Shown here piece after piece: positions 6,235 to 15,900 of a stretch of DNA of 19,257 nucleotides. Position 1 is the stretch's first letter. Every line of letters begins with the position of its first letter. A model generated the notes under the pieces. The model was not told the origin of the DNA, made no database searches, and saw only the letters and a list, made by a program, of their open reading frames with translations. The DNA is taken from contig JBBTCX010000174.1 of the NCBI GenBank assembly GCA_038043045.1, positions 1-19,257 of the forward strand. The letters are read 5' to 3'. Origin of the DNA: JBBTCX01 sp038043045. Lineage in GTDB: Bacteria; Planctomycetota; Phycisphaerae; UBA1845. The translations under genes were made by a program, and so were the position numbers.

Positions 6235-8484
6235 ATGGGAACCCGGTTGACCTTATTTTTCCTTTTTCAGTCTTCACTTTTCGGAACGTTGGGGCATGCG
6301 GTTGAATCCACCGCCGGGGAAGAATTGATCACTGCGGCAAGAAAAGGCGACATCGAGGGCGTCAAATCCGCTCTCTCCAAGGGCGCAAACGTCAACGCCG
6401 CAACGAAGTATGGGGTGACACCGCTTCTTTCAGCGGCGGATAAGGGTCACGTCGAGGTAGCGAAACTGTTGATTGAGCGTGGAGCGAATGTAAATGCAAA
6501 GGATACATTTTACAACATGTCCGCGCTGGACGCGGCATCTTATCGAAAGCACCGAGAGGTTGTGAAGTTATTGATCGCCAACGGTGCGGAAGGTTCGGGA
6601 CCGCTCTTGGTGTCCGCGTCGTCCGACGGAGACACGGAAACGGTCAAGCTGGTCCTGGGCGCGGGCAAAGCTACGGAGGAAGACTTGTCGAATGCTTTGG
6701 GATTGGCCATGCAGAATAAGCACACCGAGGTCATCGAACTTTTGAAAGCCGCCGGCGCCAAAGCAAAAGAAATATCCCCAGCCCTTCAATTGTCCGCAGA
6801 AAAATTACAGAAATACGTCGGGACGTATAAGAGTTCACAAATCGGCATGGAAATCACATTCTCCGTGGGAGACGGAAATTTAAAGGGACTCGTCGCGGGG
6901 CAGCCAACGCTGACCTATGCCCCCAAGGCAGAGCATGCGTTTGAGGCCGTTGAGTTTCCGGGCATCAAGATCGTGTTCAACGTAACGGATGGGAAAGTGC
7001 CCGGTCTTTCGGTCGAACAAGCCGGGCAAAAGTTTCCCTTTGAGCGCGCCCCAGAAAAGTCGAGTGATTCACCCCAAGCCCAATCGCCGGAATCGGATTC
7101 GAAAGGAGATGCGCCGCAGGCGGAAATCCCTGAATCGACGGAAGCGCCGATCGTCAAGGAGTCGAGAAACTGGCCTTCTTTTCGCGGAGTTGGTGCCACG
7201 GGTGTGGCAGACGGGCAGGGGGCGCCGTTGAGGTGGGATGTTCCGAACGGAAAGAATTTGGCGTGGAGGACGGCGATTCCGGGACTCGCCCATTCGTGTC
7301 CCGTGGTGTGGGGAGACCGCGTATTCGTGACCACGGCGGCGAGCGAAAACTCGGAGGCGCCGTTCCGGCATGGTTTGTACGGCGACGTGGATACCGTCAA
7401 GAATGAGCCGAGTCATCAATGGAAGGTGTATGCGCTGGATAAGAAAACCGGTGCAATCGCGTGGGAAAAAACATCGCATGTGGGCGTACCGAAAGTGGAG
7501 CGACATACCAAATCGAGCCATGCCAATTCCACGCCGGTCACGGACGGAAAACATGTCGTCGCGATGTTCGGATCCGAGGGATTGTATTGCTACGACATCG
7601 ACGGGAAAGAACTGTGGAAACGCGACCTGGGTATTCTCAACGCCGGATGGTTCTTCGATCCCGATTATCCGTGGGGATTCGGCAGTTCACCGGTGATGTA
7701 CCAAGATACGGTGATCGTGCAGGCGGACGTGCAGGCGGACGTGCAGGGTCAACCCCACATCTCTGCGTTGGACGTTCGGAGCGGGGCAACGGTGTGGACC
7801 ACGCTGAGAGATGAAGTGCCCTCTTGGGGCACTCCGACAATATACGAAGCCAATGGAAAAGCCGAAGTGCTCACCAATGGCACGAAATACGCCCGTGGTT
7901 ACGATGCAGCGACGGGACTGGAGCTCTGGCGGTTGTCCGGGCATTCGGAAATCACAGTGCCCACGCCGTTCGTATCCAACGGATTGATTTTCATCGCCAG
8001 CGGGTATTCCCCGATCCAGCCGATTTATGCGATCAAAGTGGGGGCGAGGGGCGACCTTTCGCTGAGGGGCGGAGAAGAGAAAAGTGAATTCGTCGCGTGG
8101 AGCAAAAAGAAGGGCGGTCCGTACATGCCCACGCCCATTGCGTATGGCGATCATCTTTATACCTGCGCGAACAATGGTATTCTCATCTGTTACCAGGCAA
8201 AAACAGGAGAGCAAGTTTACAAGCAGCGAATTTCCGACAGTGGCGGCGCGGCCTTCACCGCGTCTCCCATCGCCGCGGATGGAAAACTCTTTTTCACGAG
8301 CGAGGATGGCGACGTGTTCGTGGTTCGTGCTGGACCGACCTATGAGCTCCTCGCCACAAACCCCGTGGGGGAACCTTGCATGGCCACTCCGGCAATCTCC
8401 GATGGATTGATCTTTATTCGAACGACGAAACACATCGTCGCTGTTGGGAAACCCGCAACGCGATCAGCCAAGGCAAACCCGTAA
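6235..8484 (+). CDS. Secreted fusion: ankyrin repeats + DUF3471-like domain + PQQ-like propeller
   Basis: A 749-residue protein whose start is fixed by AAGGAG seven bases before ATG 6235. Layout: a signal peptide to about residue 22 (hydrophobic core LTLFFLFQSSLFGTL); ankyrin repeats at about 28-176, with consensus pieces such as KGANVNAATKYGVTPLLSAA and GHVEVAKLLIERGANVNAKD; a small beta-rich domain at about 185-270 (LQKYVGTYKSSQIG...PFERAP) that resembles DUF3471; an acidic Ser/Pro-rich linker at about 271-309; and a PQQ-like propeller at about 311-745. The propeller opens NWPSFRGVGATGVADG and carries VYALDKKTGAIAWEK, CYDIDGKELWKRD and ALDVRSGATVWTT. The fusion puts three protein-interaction folds on one exported chain, which suggests binding or assembly rather than catalysis. 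It is transcribed divergently from the propeller gene at 4837-6048. Its stop lies 36 bases from that of the convergent dockerin-type gene. Confidence 0.85.
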   Translation: MGTRLTLFFLFQSSLFGTLGHAVESTAGEELITAARKGDIEGVKSALSKGANVNAATKYGVTPLLSAADKGHVEVAKLLIERGANVNAKDTFYNMSALDAASYRKHREVVKLLIANGAEGSGPLLVSASSDGDTETVKLVLGAGKATEEDLSNALGLAMQNKHTEVIELLKAAGAKAKEISPALQLSAEKLQKYVGTYKSSQIGMEITFSVGDGNLKGLVAGQPTLTYAPKAEHAFEAVEFPGIKIVFNVTDGKVPGLSVEQAGQKFPFERAPEKSSDSPQAQSPESDSKGDAPQAEIPESTEAPIVKESRNWPSFRGVGATGVADGQGAPLRWDVPNGKNLAWRTAIPGLAHSCPVVWGDRVFVTTAASENSEAPFRHGLYGDVDTVKNEPSHQWKVYALDKKTGAIAWEKTSHVGVPKVERHTKSSHANSTPVTDGKHVVAMFGSEGLYCYDIDGKELWKRDLGILNAGWFFDPDYPWGFGSSPVMYQDTVIVQADVQADVQGQPHISALDVRSGATVWTTLRDEVPSWGTPTIYEANGKAEVLTNGTKYARGYDAATGLELWRLSGHSEITVPTPFVSNGLIFIASGYSPIQPIYAIKVGARGDLSLRGGEEKSEFVAWSKKKGGPYMPTPIAYGDHLYTCANNGILICYQAKTGEQVYKQRISDSGGAAFTASPIAADGKLFFTSEDGDVFVVRAGPTYELLATNPVGEPCMATPAISDGLIFIRTTKHIVAVGKPATRSAKANP
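7717..7746 (+). repeat. 12-bp in-frame tandem duplication
   Basis: GTGCAGGCGGAC occurs twice back to back (7717-7728, 7729-7740), followed by a further GTGCAG. It encodes VQADVQADVQ inside one propeller blade. Related propellers usually have a single copy of this segment, so this looks like a small slippage duplication that kept the frame. Confidence 0.7.
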
Positions 8485-8498
8485 TCGAATCGTCGTGT

Positions 8499-8513
8499 AA
8501 TCCTGCGAGGATT
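8499..8513. terminator. Weak hairpin between convergent genes
   Basis: AATCCT-GCG-AGGATT forms a 6-bp stem with a 3-base loop in the 36-bp gap between two convergent stop codons. No T tract follows on either strand, so an intrinsic terminator is only possible by position. Confidence 0.25.
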
Positions 8514-8520
8514 GAGTGGA

Positions 8521-9819
8521 CTACGGTCCGATTCCGCCGATGTAAAGATTTTGAAAATCCGCCCAGTCGGACAAGTCAACGTCGCCGTCGATTCGAAAGT
8601 CGAATCCTACGCAGCTTTGTGGAGGGATAATCGACGGGCCGCGAAGGCACGACACGAACAGTGGAATATCCGCGGGACGAAACCCCGTCTCGGCGCACTG
8701 CGCGGCGCATTGATACGGCACCCCTTGGGCCGCATCCAATACGCTGAGGATATCGTCCGTATCGATCTCGCCATTTGGTAAACAGCCCGCCACGTCCACG
8801 CCTTCCAGCGTGACACCTGAAAGCACTCCCTGGGAAGCGTCGATGACCAGCAGGATGTCATCCGTGTCGGCTTGGCCTGTGTTGTTTACATCCCCCCACA
8901 CCCACGTTCGCACGTCCGCACTCGGTGAAAGCGCAGGCTCACCCTCCGTTCCGCAATCGATTTGAACGCTGTACACCGTATCGGGAATAATCTCCTCGCC
9001 GGTGATGTGCATCGTTCCCCAGGAAATCGAACTAAGGAAAACCGGCGAATCACCCAATGAGCCGTCTGATTGAACATACTTCGAAACGCATGCGACGGCC
9101 GGTTGGTCGGAACGCCCGCTAATGCGGATGGCCACCGGGGAAAACGTCTCTGTGGGGGCCACCGACAAATACCGTCCCCCGATCGCCGATGCATCAGGCA
9201 GAATGGAGCAAGCCGCAATCGTGATGTCGGCGGGCGGACCTAGATCTCCCGTGATTTCCGTACCGGGGACAGACCCGTGTAGCACTCTTGTCCGAGTAAA
9301 GTCTCCGTACATAGGAAGAAACTGTACTCTGGCCAAACCCGCTCTCAATGCTCGGAATTGAAAACGAGTGATCAACAAACCACTCGACGTTGCCTGTGGA
9401 ACGATTGCAGGCGCAAACATGCCCCAGGCTTCAAAGAAGGCATTGCCGTCATTATAGGGATGTGATGAGTAAGGGTTACAAAAGACAATATCGCCGCAGT
9501 CAGCATTCAAGCCGTCGAGTTGGTTATCGTTTGGAAAAAATGCTTTGAGCCACGAATACCCTTCACCTTCTCGATTGAACCCGACCAGCTCCAAACGAAG
9601 CGGATCCCAGGAAAGGATCACACTCAAGGCTGAGAAGTTCTCGTTGGGTTGACTATCGGACGATGCGAATAGCCCAAGCTCTACGACTTCGCCGATGGAA
9701 GTTCCTTGCGCGGGGGGACGCCATTCCAGTTCCACGGCGGCTGGAGCTGTGAACGCCATCGCCGCAACGCAAAGGAACGCGATCCACCCATTGGGTTGGT
9801 GTCGCACAACGTTGGTCAT
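8521..9819 (-). CDS. Secreted protein: cohesin-like domain + beta-domain + dockerin-like repeats
   Basis: A 432-residue protein from ATG 9819 (GAGG 11 bases upstream; signal peptide to about residue 28, APAA-VE). Longer in-frame starts exist but lack a Shine-Dalgarno motif and would bury the signal peptide. Residues about 29-201 are a cohesin-like beta-sandwich (SWDPLRLELVG, FFPNDNQLDGLN, TGDLGPPADITI). Residues 205-305 form a second beta-domain (ASAIGGRYLSVAP, YVQSDGSLGDSPVF, ISWGTMHI). Residues 309-371 hold a dockerin-like pair of acidic loops (GDVNNTGQADTDD, NGEIDTDD), followed by GVPYQCAAQC. Residues 376-430 add a planctomycete-type ending (FVSCLRGP ... RIDGDVDLSDWADFQNLYIG) with a further acidic loop. 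The first three parts match the C-terminal architecture of the giant protein upstream, without its Cys-rich stalks. It is the last gene of a four-gene minus-strand set. Its partner and function are unknown. Confidence 0.8.
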   Translation of the reverse strand: MTNVVRHQPNGWIAFLCVAAMAFTAPAAVELEWRPPAQGTSIGEVVELGLFASSDSQPNENFSALSVILSWDPLRLELVGFNREGEGYSWLKAFFPNDNQLDGLNADCGDIVFCNPYSSHPYNDGNAFFEAWGMFAPAIVPQATSSGLLITRFQFRALRAGLARVQFLPMYGDFTRTRVLHGSVPGTEITGDLGPPADITIAACSILPDASAIGGRYLSVAPTETFSPVAIRISGRSDQPAVACVSKYVQSDGSLGDSPVFLSSISWGTMHITGEEIIPDTVYSVQIDCGTEGEPALSPSADVRTWVWGDVNNTGQADTDDILLVIDASQGVLSGVTLEGVDVAGCLPNGEIDTDDILSVLDAAQGVPYQCAAQCAETGFRPADIPLFVSCLRGPSIIPPQSCVGFDFRIDGDVDLSDWADFQNLYIGGIGP

Positions 9820-9958
9820 TGCTTTGGATACCTCGGAGCCTTCCTGTCTCCAACGATAGGACATTCGATGCCGCCATAGCAATGGATATCCAGAATCCAA
9901 CATAGGTATCGGACTTCGACGGTCCGCTTTCTTAAACTTCCGAAAATGCGCGGGTAAC

Positions 9959-12900
9959 TCATGGGCAAGGAGCAGGGCATGGATAGGGTTCTCCAGCAAA
10001 AGCTCCCAAAAACCCCACCAAATCATCCACGTCCACAAGATCATTCGTTGCGCAGGGCAATAAATCGGGTGCGCCGGCCGTATTGGTGGCGAAGGCGACC
10101 AAAAGGATGATGAGATCATCGACGTCTACCACTCCCGAACCATCCATATCGGCCCAGTTCGTCGTGTTCACTGAAACGGCCGGGGATAGGTTTTGCGGAT
10201 CTGTCGTGGGCTGGCGTCGACAATCCGCCTCCACGGTGTAGGAAGAAGCCGGTTCGATGTAAGTATCCGAAACCGAAAACGTCCCCCACGCCGCGGGGGT
10301 TTGGAATACCGGGATGTTAGAAAGTGTCCCATCCGTATCGGCGTACTTTGGCAGACAAAACAGATCAACATCCGCCGAGTCGACCCGGAAAGCCACTGGT
10401 GTGGCGCCGGCTTGAGGCGTGATTTGAATATGCCGAGATCCGACGGCCGCGATGGTCGGCGACGGACATCGACAGAAATCACCAGGTTCGTCGCATAGCG
10501 CCAAACCATCGCAGGGGTTGCCGGATGACACACACCCGAAACCCAACTGACAGGTTTCCGCTCCAGTACAGAACAAACCGTCGTTGCACGCCGCGTGATT
10601 GGCGTTGTAGATGCACGCGCCGTCGACGCACGTTTCCGTGGTGCAGGACAAACCATCAATGCAGTCGAAATTCAGAAAGCAATCCACGCAGATGTTGCCG
10701 GCTTCGTCGCAAAGTTGACCCGGACAGGGAATTGTCACGCCCCCAAAGCACGCACCGCCGCTACAGGCATCACCAACTGTGCAGAACAAACCGTCGTCAC
10801 ATGAGTTGGAGTTGCTGGGATTGGCGCACACGCCGCCCAAGCAGAGATCGTCCGTACATAAATTGCCGTCGGAACAGTGCGAATTAATCAAACATTGCAC
10901 ACACGAGTCAATGCTTTCGTTGCAGAACTGATTGACCGCACAAGTTGTTCCACTGCCCACGCATGCACCTCCGGAGCAGACATCCGTCGGGGTACAGAAC
11001 AAGTTGTCATTGCAGAGAGATGAGTTATTGGTGTGCACGCAGGCATTGGAGGCGTTGCAAGTATCCGTCGTGCAGAGGTTGCCATCATTGCAATTGCCGT
11101 TGTTTATGCATTCCACGCAACTGTCCGTCGCTTCGTTGCAGAATTGCCCCGAGCAATTCGCACCTGTTCCCGTGCAGAATCCGCTGATACAAATGTCCGT
11201 GGGCGTGCAGAACAATCCATCGTCGCAGGGCAACGAGTTGTTGGCATGCACGCAGATGCCGCTGTTGCAAGTGTCTGTCGTGCACAAGTTGGCGTCATCG
11301 CAATGGGAGTTCACCAGACACTGCACGCAGGCGTCCGTGGTTTCATTGCAAAACTGGCCCGGGCAACGATCACCCGCACCTACGCAAACACCGCCGGAAC
11401 AGAGGTCGGAGAGCGTGCAAAACTGTCCGTCATTGCAAGGCAGCGTATTGGAAGCGTGCACGCAATTTCCCGCGACATTGCAAGAATCGGTGGTGCACAC
11501 ATTGCCGTCGTTGCAATCGGCGCTGCTCGTGCACTGAACAATCGTGATGCTCGCCGAACCGAGCGAACCTGTGATTTCGATGTTGGAACCCTGACCCAGG
11601 ATTTCGGATGCGGTGAAGCTTCCCGCGGTCGGAGGGATCACCACCTGCGTGCCGGACGCGACGGCCAGCGCGTTGAACACAAAGGTCGTGACTACAAGCC
11701 CGGTGGGTGGGGGGACCTCGGCTCCATCCACGAAACTGGCCAACGCCAAGTACAATGCGTCACCATCATTACCAGGGCTTTTCACGAATGGATCGTTCAA
11801 TCCATCCAGCCCCGAGTCGTTCGGGAATCCGGAAAACACCCACGGATAAGGACCCGTGTCCACTCGACCGACTAGTGCGAGCTTGGTTTCATCCCAACCC
11901 AAAATGGACTGAATGGAACCGACGTCTTGTGGGAAGCAGGTCCCGGAAGTGGCAACGAGTGTCACCTGGACGGTATCTCCGATTCGAACGGTCTGCGTCG
12001 TCGGAGTAAAGGTAAGATTGACCACCTCGGATTGCGTGGAAATTCCGTCGCAAAGGCCATTGAAACACACGTCGTTGATGGTGCAGGGATAACCATCGCT
12101 ACAAGAACCGCCTTGATTGGCCGGAATTTTTTGGCAGGTTCCGGAAGCGAGGTTGCAGGTTCCGACGTTGCATTGATTCGTCAGAGATGAGCAGTCGCGA
12201 GGCGTGCCGACGCAAACGCCAATGTTGCAGTGATCACTGAGCGTGCAAGGATTGCTGTCGGTGCACGGGCCGTTTTGATTGGCGGGAATGGCTTGGCAAA
12301 TTCCGGTTCCGGGATTGCACGTACCCATATTGCANNNNNNNNNNGCCACGCCTGAACAGACCCCGCCTACGCACATGTCACTGCTCGTGCACAAATCTCC
12401 ATCGTCACAGGCGCCGCCATTGGGAACCGGGACTTGTTCACATAGTCCCGTCGTTGCATTGCAAACACCTTGGAGGCATCCCCCGGTCAAGCCTGAACAA
12501 TTCGCGGGAGTACCCGTGCAGACGCCCGCAACACACACATCGCCAATTGTACACAAGGCGCCGTCGTTGCAAGCCCCGCCTTCGTTGGTCGGGGTGGTTT
12601 CACATAAGCCGGTGCTCGGATTGCAAATTCCCAATGCGCAGATATTTCCCACTCCGGAGCAATCCACCGGCGCACCATTACATAGCCCATTCACGCATTG
12701 ATCACTGATTGTACAGATCAGGCCGTCGTCGCAATCGCCGCCTTCGTTGGTGGGACCAGCCTCGCAAAGACCGGAAATCGCGTTGCATACTCCCACTGTA
12801 CAGACACTATTGAAAAAAGAGCAATCCGGTCCGGGACCAGTGCACAAGCCGCTCTGGCACGTATCCACCGTAGTGCAAACACTACCATCGTCGCACGAGG

Positions 12901-15900
12901 CGCCTTCGTTGGCCGCAGTCGTCTCGCAAACGCCTGTTGTGGGATTACAAGTTCCAATGCTGCAAGTCGTAGTGAGGAACGAGCAATCCGCGGTGGAACC
13001 AAAACATGATCCGGCAGCGCATGTATCATTTACCGTGCATGGAACTCCGTCGTCGCAAGCGCCGCCTTCGTTGACGGAACTGGGTTGACATGTGCCGCTG
13101 GCCGGATTGCACACTCCAATATTGCATGCATTATTCAACGCAGAACAATCCAGCGGCGTTCCCTGGCAAATTCCGCCAACACACACGTCTGTCAAACTGC
13201 AGAGGTCGGCGTCATTACACGCCGCGCCTTCATTGGCGGACACTCCTGCGCAAACGCCGCCGTTGCATAGATCATTGGCCGTGCAATTGCTGCCGTCGTC
13301 GCAAGCTCCGCCGTTGGGTGTGGGGCTTCCCGCGCAGGTCCCATTGTTGCACATATCATTCTGGGTGCACGCGACTCCGTCGTTGCACGAAACCGTGTTG
13401 TTAGAGTAAATACAGACGCCGACCGGATGGCAGGTGTCGGTGGTGCAGACATTGGCATCGTTGCAGTCCGCGTTGACCACACATTGATCGCAGCCGGGAA
13501 TGGGAACGCCTGAACACGCTCCGCCGCTGCACGCATCTGTGGAAGTGCAAATATTGCCGTCGTCGCAGGCTACGCCGTCGACATTGGAATGCTGGCACGC
13601 GCCGCCGACGCAAAGGTCGTTGGTACAGGGAGAGTTGTCGTTGCAATCGGCCGGCACGGTACAGTTCACACACCCCGGAATGGGCGTGCCCACACAAATG
13701 CCGACCGAACAGACGTCATTCGATGTGCAAGGATTCCCGTCATCGCAGGAACCCGCAAGATTGCCGTGAAAACACACGCCGACCGGATGGCAGAAATCAC
13801 TGGTGCAAACGTTGACATCATCGCAGTCGGCCGAATTCAGGCAGGAATCGCAGTTGGGCAGGAGGTTGCCGATGCAAAAACCGCCGGTACATGCATCGGC
13901 GCTGGTGCAAATATCGTTGTCATTGCAGGCGAGGCCCTCGTTGATGGGAGTCGGATCGCACGCACCGGTTGTGGGGTTGCAAGAGGCCGTGCGGCAAAAA
14001 CTCACCAGACCTGAACAATCCACTGTGCTCCCGGCGCAAACACCCACTGTGCAAATATCGTTCTGCGTGCACGAGACGCCGTCGTCGCATGAACCACCCT
14101 CGTTCGTGGGATTGGCTTCACACAAACCATTCATTGGGTTGCATACTCCGACCAAACAGCCCGTGCTCAGGGAGGAGCAATCCAACGAGATACCCATGCA
14201 GACCCCACTGGTGCAGCGGTCGGAGATGGTGCAAATGTTATTATCATTGCAGACCAACGTGTTATTGACGTTCTGGCACACTCCACCCGCTAAGCATGTA
14301 TCGTTTGTGCAGAGATTCGCATCATCGCAATCGGTGTCGATGAGGCAGGTCACGCAGGAGTCAAGCGTCTCGTTACAGAATTGCCCGCCCGTGCATGGAC
14401 TACCGGTTCCGAGGCAGGCGCCGCCGGAACAGGCATCGGTCGCTGTGCAGAACAAGCCGTCGTCGCACGAAACGGTATTGTTGGTGTTGCTGCACAAACC
14501 GCCGGTGCAGGAATCATCCGTGCATAGGTTTGCGTCATCACAATCGGCGTTAGTCAGACAGTCCACGCATGTGTCGGTAGATTCATTGCATAATTGTCCC
14601 GGACAAGGCGTACCCGCACCAACACAGACTCCATCTGAACAAGTATCCAACAGTGTACAGAACATGCCATCATTACAGGAGACAGAGTTGTTCACCGTCG
14701 TGCATGCGCCGACCAAACAAATATCATCCGTACATGGGTTGCCGTCATTGCAATCGGCGTTGGTCAAACAATCCACACACGCATTCGTGATTTCGTTGCA
14801 GAGTTGGCCAGGACACGGGTCGCCGCTTCCTACACAAACACCGCCGGAACAATCGTCCGTCAAAGTGCAAAAGAGACCGTCACTGCATGGAAGCATGTTG
14901 TTTGGGTTGGAACAAACGCCGAGCGTGCAAATGTCATCCGTGCAGGGATTCACGTCGTCGCAATCCGCGTTGTTCAGGCAATCCACGCAAGCATTGGCAG
15001 TCTCGTCGCACAACAAACCGCCAAGACATGGATCTCCGGAACCCGCACACGCACCTCCTGAACAAACATCTGTGTCCGTGCAGAACAATCCGTCGTCGCA
15101 GGGAAGTGTATTGTTCGTGAAAACACAGGCGCCGACATTACACGTGTCCGAGGTGCAGAAGTTGCCATCGTTACAGTTAGCGCTCGTGAGACAGTCGACG
15201 CAGGCACCCAGTTTTTCACTGCAGAACTGCACACCACATGGAAACCCGGTTCCAACGCAAACGCCGCCGCTGCATGTATCCGAGGCCGTACAGAACAATC
15301 CGTCGTTGCACGGAAGCGTGTTGTTCGTGACCTGGCACGTCCCGCCAACGCAGGCGTCCGTCGTGCAGACGTTACCGTCCTCACAGTCGGCATCGACGAT
15401 ACAATCAACGCACGCATCGGTCGTTTCATTACACAATTGAGCTCCGCTGCAGGGACTTCCCGATCCCACACATGTTCCGCCGCCGCATATGTCCGAGGTC
15501 GTGCAGAACAAACCGTCGTCGCAAGAGAAAGTGTTATTCGTGTATTGGCAGACGCCTGATATGCAGGCATCATTGGTGCACACGTTCGCATCGTCGCAAT
15601 CGGCGTTCAACAAACACTCTACGCATGCGTTGGTGTTCTCATCGCACAGAAGTCCGCCCGTGCACGGGTCCCCGGTTCCAACGCACGCGCCGGCACTACA
15701 CACATCGATCGCCGTGCAGAACAATCCGTCGTTGCAGGAAGCCGTATTGTTGACGTGCAGGCATACGCCGGCTGGATGACAACTATCATCCGTGCAGGGA
15801 TTCCCGTCATTGCACTCCGCCGCCGTGGAACAAGGTTCGCAACCCGCTATCGGTGTACCAAGGCAGACCCCGCTTACGCAAACATCCGAACTGGTGCACG

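Noticed and set aside
9910..9926. Small hairpin CGGAC-n7-GTCCG followed by CTTTCTT on the plus strand
   Set aside because: The stem is only 5 bp, and no plus-strand gene lies upstream that it could terminate; on the minus strand no T tract follows.
9820..10119. N-terminal extension of the 432-residue gene to 10119
   Set aside because: The extension overlaps the 3' end of the giant gene in another frame, has no Shine-Dalgarno motif and would place the signal peptide internally.
10932..11537. A 201-codon plus-strand open frame with repeating LSLQRDELLVCTQ-like peptides
   Set aside because: It is the same type of antisense shadow over the second block of 71-residue repeats.
13803..15440. A 545-codon open frame on the plus strand with repeating SVQNNPSSQ-like and TQAP-like peptides
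   Set aside because: It is the antisense shadow of the Cys-rich array: its repeats track the 210-213-base period of the minus-strand gene, it lacks a ribosome-binding site and signal peptide, and the low use of Leu/Ser codons that read as stops on the other strand explains its openness.
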